Shown here: positions 28,101-33,935 of the stretch, in pieces | Numbering within the stretch: position 1 is the stretch's first letter | Layout of the letters: every line of letters starts with the position of its first letter | Assembly (NCBI RefSeq): GCF_040958095.1 | Contig: NC_091160.1 | Location: forward strand, 38,071,996-38,135,995 | Reading direction: 5' to 3' | Length of the DNA: 64,000 nt | Source of the DNA: Procambarus clarkii | Lineage: Eukaryota; Arthropoda; Malacostraca; Decapoda; Cambaridae | Translations under genes and position numbers: made by a program | The notes under the pieces: model-generated | What the model was told of the DNA's origin: nothing | Databases searched by the model: none | Seen by the model: the letters and a program-made list of their open reading frames with translations, nothing else

Positions 28101-30264
28101 CTTATATTTGATGACTACACCTCAGCTTCCTCCACTAGGATAGGAGGATGGAAGAACTGTTTCCTGTAATTAGGGAAGAGATTATAGCTTCTGCAATTAG
28201 TGCTAATTAGTTACACCATTAAGCTAATGAGAAGTTGGAGTATATTGTTTGTACTCGCTACAACACATTCTGACACATCCTATTTCTTCTGAGGTACAAG
28301 GACTGATCAGGGCTTGTTGTGGAACTTCTGGCTTCCACCTTTCAAGTTCTCCTTTTTAGCACAATTCTGGCTCCTCGGTTCTGCCCAGGTTAGTAGCTTC
28401 CCAGGTGGTTATTTACTCGGTAGCATCTTGTAGATGTCCATGTTTTAGCTTATCTCGATGACTGGCTGGTTTGGGCTCCCAACCAGTCTACGTGAATACA
28501 AGCCGGGTATGTTCATTTTCCAGCTCGTGGCATTTTTGTTTCTAGTGATGTGGAGGAAGTCCTAGTTGGCTCCATCCTAGTTCAGACGTGGTTGGTCTGG
28601 GAATCTTGTTTGGTCGATTTCCCTTTCCTAGCTAGCAGTGACTCTTGCTAAACCTGCGGTTCAATTTCATCTGGTAGTGGAGAGGCCATGGATTACTCAG
28701 CAGTTAGTCGAGCAGTTGTGAAGGAACCTGAACTTTGTCTGTGTGGTGTTCTCCAAGGGCAGGGTGTGGTTCAGGCATTGTTCTGGTTCCTTCAGTTCCA
28801 TCCTATTCGCTACTATTGGGATCGTCAGATGTGACCTAAGTCTGCCTTACCTGTTTCTTATTGGACTTTCTGGGTTTGGTTCTGTTACAACTTACTTCTC
28901 CATTGCTCATTGTGTTTACTGATACCTTGACCCTGAGTTGGAGCTTTGTGACTAGCAGTCATGACTTCCCAGGATGTTGAGCAGGTTTCCTACTTTGAGC
29001 GCACAGTATAGTCCATGAGTTCATTGCGGATCGTCCCCCCTCCAGGCTCTGTCCCTCTCCAATCTCCGTCCTCCTGCTCCATTTCAACTGTCCCCATTAT
29101 TTGAATTGTGGGAGTCATTTTGGTCCTTTCCTCTTTGGGGCTGAACTCTTGCCAGGAGCTCATCATCTCACTTTTCGAGGTTTGGTTCTGTGTGGAGTTG
29201 TGTAGTTCTCTTGTGTGAGGTGTGTCTCCTATTCCTGTGGATGGTCTTGCTTATTTGGCCCATTACCATGGATTGAATTGCCAACAATGTGTTGGCAGTT
29301 CCATTGGCTCTGAGACGTTCGAGCTCCCCCAAACTGGATCTCTTCGTGTTAGCATGGAACTAGCAGTTTCCCTCCAATGTGGCTCCATTACCCAATTGCG
29401 AGACTCTTGTGGTGAATACCTTTCATTTGTTACAGTCAAGGTGGGGGTTCATTTCTTCCCTCCAGTTAGGCTGTTGCTCTGGATTTTGTCCAGACTGGAG
29501 ACTTTCACTGGTGGGGTGAAGCTTCTGGCTTCTTGGTGGCATGGCTTGCTCAACCATCGTTTCCAGCTGTTTTGGCTCAGTGTCTGAATCTGGGTAACTT
29601 TCCCTGGCTCTGCCTCGTTCAGCAGATCAGTCCAGAGATCTTCCTAACTAGTTGGAGGTTCTCCTCTGCTCTTGGTGTGTGGAGTCTCTGACTCTGGTCT
29701 ATAACTATCTAATTGGTACACAGGTGGCTGACCTCTTGCTTTGTTGTCTTTTCTTTTGTTATAGAGGCACTATGAGATAAGGTTTCTGATGCTCTTTTGC
29801 CTTTTCATCTCTCTTCATTGTCTTGTTTGCTTGTTAATCATCATCTTATGCCAAATACTGTCACTCCTTATCATTTGGCATTGGCACAGCTGCTTTTGTT
29901 GGTTTTGTAATGTACTTGTTATCCCCCACAACTCTTCATACAATGATCATTACATTTTGTCATGATACCCTAAATGTTCCCTGTATTTTTGCCCGTTTTA
30001 CCACAAATGACGCTATGACATAAATATAACTGTTAAATCTTCTACCTGATCATTGAGAATGCCTGGAAGAATCGCCAGTCTGGATGATACCAATTTTTTC
30101 AGCTGGTCGGGAGACGTGACTGGAAGAGAAGATAAAACAATGGAATGGCGGAGATCTGTGCTGAGAAGGTGTGCCAAGTGAAGGTCTGCAACCACTGATG
30201 CAAGAACAACTCGAAGACTCAGCTCCTCCAGAGATTCAATGTGGTGTCTCTTCCTTGGAGCCAT
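844..30264 (-). CDS. Leucine-rich-repeat protein, 13 coding exons, 639 aa
   Basis: Thirteen minus-strand exons with GT/AG borders join in compatible phases into one frame of 1920 nt (639 residues plus stop). The order is 30264-30046, 26366-26286, 22109-21987, 21174-21007, 17922-17777, 16621-16483, 13670-13477, 12085-11908, 9528-9349, 8678-8538, 5205-5055, 3086-2987 and 943-844. Residues about 101-570 carry irregular leucine-rich repeats such as PNLTSLKVILN, APKLKELRIC, VTDAGLKALC, TNLKYLTM and CPKLRQLQDL, like those of F-box/LRR, AMN1 and ZYG11-type proteins. The tail (about 607-640) is acidic (SDDDLVDDSDQDSD). Residues 11-20 (SLEELSLRVV) fit an elongin-C BC-box and 66-74 (LPGILNDQV) fit a cullin-2 box, so a substrate receptor of a CUL2 ubiquitin ligase is possible; this is inference. 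There is no signal peptide or TM segment, so it is probably cytosolic or nuclear. The start codon abuts a splice acceptor, so an upstream non-coding exon is expected. I cannot assign an orthologue. Confidence 0.85.
1071..1315 (+). repeat. tRNA-derived SINE (family A), full length
   Basis: The head resembles a tRNA-Thr: an A-box-like stretch from 1083, an anticodon arm around CTTGTAATC, and B-box GGTTTGATCC at about 1121. The body reads through TACCTAGCAGTAAAATAGG to a terminal AACCTCAAG. It lies in the last intron of the LRR gene. Other copies or pieces are at 4724-4793, 8796-8985, 32478-32715, 53005-53070 and 53335-53400. Confidence 0.8.
1316..1737. other. Intronic stretch, nothing recognised
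   Basis: AT-rich intron between a SINE and a LINE piece. I see no gene, RNA or repeat that I can name. Confidence 0.4.
1738..2865 (+). mobile_element. CR1-clade LINE fragment (subfamily A), broken
   Basis: The first part (1738-2178) encodes a reverse transcriptase core: DLKKAFDRVP, SGVPQGSVLAP, and FADDAK with the catalytic aspartates. The second part (2438-2815) encodes the C-terminal region typical of CR1 (RHATKWLPELK, EERLEALNMPKLEDRRKRGD, TRGHRFKL, FANRVVDSWNKL). They lie in different frames with at least one break around 2180-2440. The 3' end is the shared tail ACCACGAGCGTAGCTCTC followed by a TTAGGTAGTTACC motif. The 5' half (endonuclease) is missing, the usual truncation for this clade. 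It is antisense to the LRR gene intron that holds it. Confidence 0.85.
2987..3086 (-). CDS. LRR gene coding exon 12
   Basis: The acceptor is preceded by a T-rich tract and the donor reads CCAG|GTAAGT. It enters in phase 1 and leaves in phase 2. It encodes GWNISTDELNAFLKETE...YKPRRAR; the basic end leads into the acidic tail of exon 13. Confidence 0.85.
3087..3547. other. Intronic stretch, nothing recognised
   Basis: AT-rich intron between exon 12 and the piggyBac-type element. No supported feature. Confidence 0.4.
3552..4441 (+). mobile_element. piggyBac-type non-autonomous DNA transposon (MITE-like)
   Basis: Flanked by TTAA on both sides (3548-3551 and 4442-4445), the piggyBac target. The ends are inverted repeats, CACTTTCGCTC on the left and GAGCGAAAGTG on the right. 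Just inside the left end are two copies (about 3565-3588 and 3609-3632) of a 24-bp near-perfect palindrome, GGATGACGCA/TGCGTCATCC around a four-base centre. A short open frame at 3895-4051 (MDSNHEQGPSRKKIAKERL) could be a remnant transposase N-terminus. At about 890 bp it is too short to encode an active transposase, so it would need one supplied in trans. Confidence 0.8.
4446..5054. other. Intron with SINE-A fragment and poly-A tract
   Basis: It holds a minus-oriented 3' fragment of SINE family A at about 4724-4793 (CTTGAGGTTACC, GGGGCTTAGTGTCCCC) and an A-rich run near 4950-4968. Nothing else is recognised. Confidence 0.5.
5055..5205 (-). CDS. LRR gene coding exon 11
   Basis: The acceptor TTCTTCACAG abuts an ATG (5205-5203); the donor is TTTAG|GTTTGT. 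It leaves in phase 1. It encodes an LRR unit starting MSDDRVDQLMRNKSLEKL and ending VKHCPKLRQLQDLG. Confidence 0.85.
5461..5499 (+). repeat. (ATC)n microsatellite
   Basis: About 13 perfect ATC/CAT units in an LRR-gene intron. Confidence 0.95.
5574..7037. mobile_element. GC-rich long-inverted-repeat foldback element, copy 1
   Basis: The left module 5574-6122 is bounded by 42-bp inverted repeats with one mismatch (left GCGTTGAATGTAATGAAACG, right its complement ending at 6122). Past a core resembling the centre of other copies, a GC-rich body continues (6123-7037) that matches the body of the copy at 18.7-20.5 kb. Open frames of up to 248 codons exist on both strands here but overlap each other and lack a recognisable domain; they look like by-products of high GC. 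The family is unclassified: long inverted arms recall foldback or DIRS-type termini. It lies in an LRR-gene intron. Confidence 0.65.
7038..7292. repeat. Inverted repeat (hairpin) built from a SINE head
   Basis: The arm 7038-7110 is the reverse complement of 7219-7292 with about one difference over 73 bp, separated by about 108 bp. The right arm runs into SINE family E (CTGTCGTAGCTCAGTCG), so the left arm is an inverted duplicate of that SINE's head and upstream flank. Confidence 0.8.
7250..7400 (+). repeat. tRNA-derived SINE (family E)
   Basis: The tRNA-like head has A-box TAGCTCAGTCGATTAAGG and B-box GGTTCGAATCC at about 7309, followed by a body with TTTGTTCATTTGATGCATC. A minus-oriented 3' fragment of the same body lies at about 21580-21640. 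It does not fold as a clean tRNA and has a SINE body, so it is not a tRNA gene. Confidence 0.7.
7645..8045 (+). mobile_element. CR1 LINE 3' fragment
   Basis: Nucleotide match to the LINE at 2520-2860, starting at AAAATTAGAAGACAAG and ending in the ACCACGAGCG...TTAGGTAATTACC tail. It is followed by a second CR1-subfamily tail (GAGAGGCTGGACCAAAGAGC) at about 7975-8045. Only the C-terminal region and 3' UTR remain, with several small breaks. Confidence 0.75.
8046..8537. other. Intronic stretch, nothing recognised
   Basis: AT-rich intron without a supported feature. Confidence 0.4.
8538..8678 (-). CDS. LRR gene coding exon 10
   Basis: Phase 0 at both ends (141 nt); acceptor TTTTGACAG, donor GAT|GTAAGT. 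It encodes AVGNFRQTALIKLQVVKI... and ...ARSLTRLEIDCLCD, one to two leucine-rich units. Confidence 0.85.
8796..8985 (+). repeat. SINE family A, diverged copy
   Basis: It keeps the B-box-like GGGTTTGATTCCC at about 8828 and the body motif CCTAGCAGTAAATAGGTACC, but its 3' end differs from the full-length copy at 1071-1315. It is probably an older subfamily. Confidence 0.6.
9349..9528 (-). CDS. LRR gene coding exon 9
   Basis: Phase 0 at both ends (180 nt); acceptor TTTTTCTTGTAG, donor GAG|GTATGT. It begins HLSLVNVASRSVSGAVQAVG and contains CTNLKYLTMEGEDCSAPYE. Joined to exon 8 it reads TQLKFLKHLSLVN, an LRR that continues across the junction. Confidence 0.88.
9529..10013. other. Intronic stretch, nothing recognised
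   Basis: AT-rich intron. A decayed LINE/SINE remnant around 9717-9850 (CATAAGAACATAATGATAAATG) is possible but not supported. Confidence 0.35.
10014..10277. repeat. Inverted repeat (hairpin), about 115-bp arms
   Basis: The left arm 10014-10127 is the near-perfect reverse complement of 10163-10277 (shared GGATCCTGCAGCCTCTC and TGTGTAAAACCCTGATTTG), with a loop of about 35 bp. Diverged single-arm relatives lie at about 7100-7190. A long cruciform or double-stranded RNA could form if transcribed. Confidence 0.85.
10290..11640. repeat. Degenerate body of the GC-rich foldback family
   Basis: Phrases such as CCTGAGACACTGTGGTCATC and GAGTCCAGAATGAA match the body of the element at 19.45-19.53 kb. 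It is lower in GC and more diverged than the other copies, so it is probably older. No terminal arms are recognised here. The open frames seen are short and not shared. Confidence 0.5.
11908..12085 (-). CDS. LRR gene coding exon 8
   Basis: The donor AAG|GTTTGT is clear, and it ends in phase 0. The acceptor is chosen at ACCACCAG|G so that the phase-2 end of exon 7 is completed (Arg). An alternative acceptor at TTCAG|TGG slightly upstream would need a phase-0 end of exon 7. It encodes VKEDCVSASKLVVITTLCPE...RSHLTQLKFLK. Confidence 0.75.
12190..12965 (-). mobile_element. CR1 LINE 3' fragment (subfamily A)
   Basis: On the minus strand it encodes MDGEILKKLFTTFVRPKLEY, RHATKWLPELKGKSYKERLE and KLEDRRKRGHMITTYKIVTG (12721-12440), then the standard 3' UTR ending at about 12190 (reverse complement of CTAAGTGTAGATAC). 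It has frame breaks and lacks the RT core. It lies in the sense direction in the intron between exons 7 and 8. Confidence 0.8.
12983..13110 (+). repeat. (GT)n microsatellite split by a LINE tail
   Basis: Two GT runs (about 12983-13038 and 13078-13108) flank a copy of the CR1 3' tail (GTAATTACCTAAGTGTAG). A second tail copy follows at about 13110-13160. Confidence 0.9.
13477..13670 (-). CDS. LRR gene coding exon 7
   Basis: Acceptor GATTTTACAG, donor AACAG|GTTGGT; it enters in phase 0 and leaves in phase 2. It encodes VDILGTGISQYGVAFLLKHL, LRSLGNCTNVTEAIEVLVGN and a basic end (RLRKYASRFKLN). Confidence 0.83.
13671..14699. other. Intronic stretch, little recognised
   Basis: AT-rich. It contains a short (TA)n run at about 14565-14581 and a phrase near 14440 (TGATAATGGTCCAGAATGG) also found near 60410 (GAGAATGGTCCAGGACGG), which suggests a decayed repeat. 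The 90-codon frame at 14232-14504 has no recognised similarity. Confidence 0.4.
14700..15345 (-). mobile_element. CR1 LINE 3' fragment (subfamily B)
   Basis: One uninterrupted minus-strand frame (15340-14813) encodes the CR1 C-terminal region: LYTTYVRPILEYAAPAWSPY, KVQRFATRLVPELRG, EERLRELNLTSLEDRRVRGN, TRGHRWKL and RVVDKWNALGG. The 3' UTR ends with CTCAACCCCCGCAAACACAA and a GGTGAGTAC motif near 14700. It is a distinct subfamily from the copies at 2.4 and 12.5 kb; tails of the same subfamily recur at 22.6, 54.4 and 61.3 kb. Confidence 0.85.
15395..16030 (+). mobile_element. Old CR1/L2-like LINE fragment
   Basis: The plus-strand conceptual translation keeps LCHDLVKPHLDYAVKFWSPG, LDERLRKFNLHSLE and, near 15925, MEVGSLDCFKQRLNIYVGEF. 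These match the order of CR1-type C-terminal motifs but with many stops. A G-run at about 15635-15647 interrupts it. It is considerably older than its neighbour. Confidence 0.6.
16030..16482. other. Intronic stretch, nothing recognised
   Basis: AT-rich intron between exons 6 and 7, without a supported feature. Confidence 0.4.
16483..16621 (-). CDS. LRR gene coding exon 6
   Basis: The acceptor CCGTGACAG|C completes a Ser codon split from exon 5; the donor is GAG|GTTAAC. It encodes YGVTDAGLKALCLRSPD, a canonical LRR start, then RGRHLHELRVRSFHLNPCCS. Confidence 0.85.
16622..17776. other. Intronic stretch, (TA)n only
   Basis: It holds a (TA)n run at about 16638-16660. Nothing else recognised; no gene-like frame. 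Confidence 0.4.
17777..17922 (-). CDS. LRR gene coding exon 5
   Basis: Acceptor CTACTCTAG, donor TACAG|GTACTG; it leaves in phase 2. It encodes AAVPCPLVSGLSSLTQLSTL, then LAALGQYAPKLKELRICY. Confidence 0.85.
18150..18660 (+). mobile_element. Old CR1-like LINE fragment (start of RT)
   Basis: It reads SEMWKVTNVEPI and DRSLACNHYST in the order expected just before the RT domain of CR1 elements, with frequent stops. It is heavily decayed. Confidence 0.45.
18677..20468. mobile_element. GC-rich long-inverted-repeat foldback element, copy 2
   Basis: The left arm (18677 to about 19095) and right arm (about 20050-20468) are inverted copies of about 420 bp. Both read AGGAGCTATTGG...GCTAATGTGTGATA, then GGAGCAATGGCC, then AAACCGAACAGAG in opposite directions. 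Between them are the AT-rich core near 19103-19143 (CATTACATTCAACGCTGG) and a GC-rich body of about 900 bp. No transposase, integrase or RT domain is seen. It is the best-delimited member of a family also seen at 5.6-7.0, 23.8-25.6 and 31.5 kb. Confidence 0.75.
20469..21006. other. Intronic stretch, nothing recognised
   Basis: AT-rich intron between the foldback element and exon 4. The long frame at 20866-21390 is just exon 4 plus read-through into introns. Confidence 0.4.
21007..21174 (-). CDS. LRR gene coding exon 4
   Basis: The acceptor TTGGTTTCAG abuts ATG; the donor is AAG|GTTTGT; phase 0 at both ends (168 nt), so it could be skipped without a frameshift. It encodes MEPYGDGLAAEDKDNPTAAS, then LPRRHQLLRETSFPFSKLFQ and ETIKMATATAAK. 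It looks less LRR-like than its neighbours and may be a loop or an optional exon. Confidence 0.78.
21175..21753. other. Intronic stretch with SINE-E 3' fragment
   Basis: It holds a minus-oriented SINE-E body fragment at about 21580-21640 (GATGCATCAAATGAAC). The rest is unrecognised AT-rich sequence. Confidence 0.45.
21754..21993 (-). repeat. 40-bp minisatellite, 6 units, spanning a splice donor
   Basis: Six head-to-tail 40-bp units start at 21754, 21794, 21834, 21874, 21914 and 21954, differing at about one position. Each contains, on the minus strand, AAATCAG|GTGAGGCTTATC, which is the exon 3/intron 3 junction of the LRR gene. The real exon end (21987) lies in the last unit, so five extra donor copies follow it in the intron. 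Confidence 0.95.
21987..22109 (-). CDS. LRR gene coding exon 3
   Basis: Acceptor TTTTTCAG, donor CAG|GTGAGG; phase 0 at both ends (123 nt). It encodes AVLDISVTTIDCGEQVLPRQ and then CCPNLTSLKVILNQ, the first clear LRR. The last seven bases are part of the 40-bp minisatellite. Confidence 0.87.
22110..23327. other. Intron with a CR1-B 3' tail
   Basis: A plus-strand CR1 subfamily-B 3' end lies at about 22567-22728 (GTGATGTGGTGGAGGCTGAC to AATTAGGTGAGTAC). The rest is AT-rich and unrecognised. Confidence 0.55.
23328..26051 (+). mobile_element. Tigger/pogo-like DNA transposon with a nested insertion
   Basis: The ends are CAGTGGCACCTCGACTTACG and, inverted, CAATGGGGCCTCGATTTACG, each flanked by TA (23326-23327 and 26052-26053), the Tc1/mariner/pogo target duplication. 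The internal start MGSEKVSGKVQHMKTHARVT (23557 on) resembles the N-terminus of Tigger/jerky transposases, and SSEPQPGPSGMQTKRRREST (about 25650-25720) resembles their C-terminal tail. Most of the catalytic core is absent, and a foldback element (23791-25645) sits inside. It is a defective copy. Confidence 0.8.
23791..25645. mobile_element. GC-rich long-inverted-repeat foldback element, copy 3
   Basis: It starts with the core AACCAGCGTTGAATGTAATG and ends with an inverted arm (about 25330-25645: GGTTCTGGCTCGTGG, GGAGCCGACGGGGCTACC). The body is very GC-rich relative to the surrounding introns. The left arm is missing or very short. Inserted within the Tigger-like element, so it is younger than that element. 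Proline-rich frames on both strands are not credible genes. Confidence 0.65.
26286..26366 (-). CDS. LRR gene coding exon 2
   Basis: The acceptor TTAACAG and donor CTCAAG|GTGAGT are good; phase 0 at both ends (81 nt). It encodes VRDRLVRRLFASSEPDRWVN and AKLDILK, joining the N-terminal domain to the LRRs. Confidence 0.82.
27184..27335 (-). mobile_element. LINE 3' end fragment (same family as 49.2-52.6 kb)
   Basis: It matches the 3' UTR at 49205-49345: AAATATTTATTCAGGTAAAG, GATAGAGCTAGTACATACAA and AAAGCCACTATTATGCAAAG. It ends in (CAAAT)n at the left, the 3' tail. Confidence 0.75.
27736..28271. mobile_element. LTR-like insert (solo-LTR type), copy 1
   Basis: A 536-bp sequence starting TGTAACG and ending CACATTCT, flanked by 5-bp direct repeats GACAC (27731-27735 and 28272-28276). 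Its first 320 bp match the copy at 39053. It has no coding content. Length, TG start and 5-bp duplication suggest a solo LTR of a Gypsy- or BEL-type element, although the end is not the usual CA. Inserted in the DIRS-like relic. Confidence 0.6.
30046..30264 (-). CDS. LRR gene coding exon 1 (start codon)
   Basis: The ATG at 30264-30262 directly follows the acceptor CCTGTTTTCAG, so a 5' non-coding exon lies further right. The donor is GATCAG|GTAGAA, phase 0 (219 nt, 73 codons). It encodes MAPRKRHHIESLEELSLRVV and ends LAILPGILNDQ. A basic start is followed by a Leu-rich helix that fits a BC-box. Confidence 0.82.
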
Positions 30265-31470
30265 CTGAAAACAGGAATGATTTTTAAATACAGTACAGAT
30301 AGTTATGAATTACTCAATGAGTTAATTGGTCTCAGTGCCTTCCATTGTAACAAGACAAATAGTTTAATTATTTTTGTGCCACAACTGATGTCATTAGCAC
30401 AAATGATAAAATATATATATTAAAGCTTAATGCAGATTTTTATATTAAAATCACATGGTTAAAACAAATAATTTTTATTTGTTTTTATTTGTGTGATTTT
30501 GGTTAGTTCCGTGACTAATGAGTCATGGAACTAACCAGACATTGTATACCAGTAGGTAAAGATGTCAGCAGCAGAAGTTGATATAAAGTAAAATACTCAA
30601 CCCCCTGCACTCTAGCCCATTCAGCTAGGAGGTGGGAGAAGAGCTCCTGGCAAGCAAGGAACTTAACATCTGTCACAAGTTGTTAAGCCATCTGAACTGG
30701 GAACCAAATCAAAGATGGGTCAAACAGAAACCATGCTGTCTCATCACTCAACACCTCTAGCTGAACCTCATCCTTCTATACCAGAGAAGAAAAGGGGCCA
30801 ATTGCTGACTCCTACCTAGAAGCAAAATCCCAACCCAGGACAGTGGCAAAAGAAGGAAGCTGCTCAAAAGGACCCCGACTCTGAATGGGGTGGAAAAAAA
30901 AAACTATTCCCCTCCCCACACTTAAATTCAGGGGAGGTTATCTTGGTTATCTATAAGTGGATGATTCTGGCTGGGGCTCTCGAACAAATTCTCCTGGGTT
31001 TAAGAACAGATAACTTTGATTCCAAACTCCATCAAGCACCTGTGTGAGCACACTAAAGTTGTTTTGCCCCAATACCATACCTGTAATAAGCCTCCACAAG
31101 AGCCCAGATATAGGAAAGAGGCAACACCCTTTCCACCCTCGAACCTAAACTTGAAAGTTGACTTGGTCAGAATCCTTCTGACTCAATCTGGCCACACCAT
31201 TCTCCAAAAAAGACAAGGAAGCCAACAATGAAACCCTATCAGCTGAGAACTGGAAACTCCAGTGCTGATATTTCAGTATACAAGTCCTCAGTTTAGCCAC
31301 AGCCTCATACTCAAGCTGCCAAAGTCTGGGGTTCGAGCAGAGTACCAGCAAATGTCCAACAGATAGTATGTATATCACAAATTATTGACCTACATGATGA
31401 ATATATTTGTAACAAATTTGCTCAGGGTAAACCTAATAAGAAAAATAGGGATAAGTTTCAGAAAAAAAAA
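30265..31470. other. Upstream flank or 5' intron of the LRR gene
   Basis: AT-rich up to about 30530, then a moderately GC-rich stretch (30540-31380) that resembles decayed foldback-family body but cannot be aligned confidently. No promoter element is recognised. Confidence 0.35.
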
Positions 31471-31700
31471 ATAGCATTAATTGTAATGAAACTCTTCGTT
31501 CTGGAGGAGCCCCAGTGGCTCCCTGAACCTATCTTGCTGAATTGTCACATACAGTACAGTACTAAAGGGTCACATCAGTTGCGGATTATCACCCATTCCC
31601 TGCATCTCTGTGAGGGGTGAACAGAACTTCCACAAGAAGACTGGTATGGTGATTTGTATTAAGGGTGTGAATGCCGAGACCCTCCCCCCCCCCCCAAGTC
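31471..31700. repeat. Diverged foldback-family arm
   Basis: It starts GCATTAATTGTAATGAAAC (compare GCGTTGAATGTAATGAAAC elsewhere), followed by GGAGCCCCAGTGGCTCCCTG. It is old, with only the arm recognised, and ends before a C-run at about 31684-31695. Confidence 0.5.
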
Positions 31701-32477
31701 CGATGAGAAGGTAGGCTTGGTTTCCAATGTACAGTAGTTCATTGCAAGAGAGGTTAGGGTTTCTTTTAACAGTGATTTCAGCAAGCAGTCAGGCATCTGG
31801 TAATCAGGTAAAGAGCTTCCTGACCATCAATATCTTCAGTCCTTTCATCTGTCCTTTGCCGGCCAGCAATCTTTTTAATATGGACCTTGTCAATGGCCTT
31901 GGACCCAAGACGAGCTCTTATAGGAGTGGACTGTCACCAGGTTTGGTTACATGGATATTCTTTATTTGATGTTACTGTATATCACTCTTAGAAGGGTCAG
32001 GGTGAAGCCTAGATTCACTCCATGCTCCTGAATTATTCTGATATCCTACAGGAGGGAGTCTTGGGAACCAATTAGGATACCATCTTCCATGAACCTGATG
32101 TTAGATACTGTATGTTAGATACGGTATAATTAGATCGCTGCCCTTGTCACCTTATCACAAATTTGAGGCAATAAACCTACAACTACAGAATACTACATAA
32201 GTTAATTACTCGGCCTTTAAATTTTAGAAAATTGGGAGGGTTCAGTGTATTTTTTGTTACAGGCCTAGGTATACACAGCAATGTGCTGTTACCCTATTCT
32301 ATATGATGGATTAAAATGCTTATTTCATTTTCATTTAGCAATAAAGGAAAGAGAAGGCTGTAAGCAAAGAGCAAAACTCCAGCTTCCAGAGGAGAGTATG
32401 AAGCTCTCCAACCCAACAACCGGAAATGAGGGCCAACAAAAACAAAGCCTTGAAGAAACAACGCCGGACTGAAGGGG
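31700..32477. other. Nothing recognised
   Basis: A stretch with short frames only. Phrases near 31860-31930 could be a decayed reverse-transcriptase relic, but I cannot support it. Confidence 0.3.
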
Positions 32478-32715
32478 TTATCTTGAGATGATTTCGGGGC
32501 TTTTAGTGTCCCCGCGGCCCGGTCCTCGACCAGGCCTCCACCCCCAGGAAGCAGCCCGTGACAGCTGACTAACACCCAGGTACCTATTTACTGCTAGGTA
32601 ACAGGTGCATAGGGTGAAAGAAACTTTGCCCATTGTTTCTCACCGGCACCTGGGATCGAACCCAGGACCACAGGATCACAAGTCCAGTGTGCTGTCCACT
32701 CGGCCGACCGGCTCC
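32478..32715 (-). repeat. tRNA-derived SINE (family A), full length
   Basis: A near-complete reverse copy of the element at 1071-1315. The head on the minus strand reads from 32715 (GGTCGGCCGAGTGGACAGCA) with B-box GGTTCGATCCC, and the end at 32478 is GATAACC. Confidence 0.82.
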
Positions 32716-32799
32716 AAAAAACAAAAGGGGTAAAAGAACTAGTGGCAGAACAAAGAGGAATAAGTTATGAGTAAAGGTAAAGAGAACTAAATCTTACAA

Positions 32800-33090
32800 A
32801 CCTGGAGAGGAGAGAAAAACAAGAGGGGATATGACTACAACATACAAGATGCTGAAGGGAGCACACGAGATGAACAAGGAAAGCCTTTTTAAATTGAGAG
32901 AAACTAGAGAATGTAGGTATTAGTTGGAAATGTAAAATGAGTGGAAGAAATTTTGGAAAATACTCATACCCTTTATGGATGGCCAGCAAGTGGAATGAAC
33001 TGAAAGTAGTAGTTATGAAAACCACCTTCATCCACAAATTTAAGGCCAGATTCAACAAAGAATTCATAAATCAAAAGAGTTAAATAATAC
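32800..33090 (+). mobile_element. CR1 LINE C-terminal fragment, decayed
   Basis: It keeps GAGAAAAACAAGAGGGGATATGAC-type nucleotides matching RRKRGDM and, further on, a match to WNELK...FKARFNKEF. A third CR1 subfamily, with 3' UTR to about 33170. Confidence 0.55.
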
Positions 33091-33289
33091 TACAACAGGA
33101 ACCACCAGGCTATTAGGTTGGGGATAAAGAGCTAGACCTCACTTCCCAAAATTCACTAATAGGTAAGCACCAAATACACAAACTCATGCCCAGCCTACAC
33201 ACATCTCCACCCAACACACTTGCTCACTCCTCTAGGGATGCAAGTCACATCATACACAAGACAGTGCAAGAGTGGATAAAGGAACTAGC

Positions 33290-33935
33290 ATAACTTTACC
33301 CAATCTAACTAAATTCAACCCAACCCAACCTAGCCTAACATAACCCAACCCAACCTAGCCTAACATAACCCAACTCAACCAAACCTAACATAACCCAACT
33401 CAACCTAGCCTAACATAATCCAACCCAACCTAGCCTAACAACCCAACCCAGCCTAACATAACCTAACCTAACATAACCAAACCCAACCTAGCCTAACATA
33501 ACATAACCCAACCTAACCTAACATAACCCAACCCAACCTAGCCTAACATAACCCAACCCAACCTAACATAACATAACCCAACTCAACCTAACCTAACATA
33601 ACCCAACTCAACCTAACCTAACATAACCGAACACAATCTAGCCTAACATAATCCAACCCAACCTAGCCTAACATAATCCAACCTAGCCTAATATAACCTA
33701 ACCTCACCTAACATAACCCAACCCAAACTAGCCTAACATAACCCAACCCAACCTAACCCAAACCAACCCAGCCTAACATAACCCAACCCAGTCTAACATA
33801 ACCCAACCCAGTCTAGCATAACCCAACCACCCAACCTAGGGTAATATAACTCAAACCAACCTAGCCTAACATAACCCAATCCAGTCTAACATAACCCAAC
33901 CCAACCTAGCCTAACATAACCCAACCAAAACAAGG
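33290..33935. repeat. AACCT/AACAT-type telomere-like satellite
   Basis: About 645 bp of imperfect repeats of CCTAACATAACCCAACCCAA with a higher-order period near 25 bp (GCCTAACATAACCC...). The units are built on AACCT and AACCC, relatives of the arthropod telomere repeat (complement TTAGG). It resumes at 34710-34855. It is interstitial, not an end. Confidence 0.85.

Larger units (their letters stand above)
26700..29770 (+). mobile_element. DIRS-like tyrosine-recombinase retroelement relic, broken
   Basis: The clearest part is 28380-29600: the RT active-site motif YLDDWLVWA at about 28453-28480 is of the form typical of DIRS elements. Near 29290-29570 weak matches to the DIRS RNase H end remain (ELPQT, a Phe-Pro-Pro segment, and a Leu-rich Trp-Trp segment). 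The left part (26.7-28.3 kb) is assigned by continuity only. It is old, with many breaks, and interrupted by a LINE tail (27184-27335) and an LTR-like insert (27736-28271). No terminal repeats or recombinase domain were identified. Confidence 0.6.
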
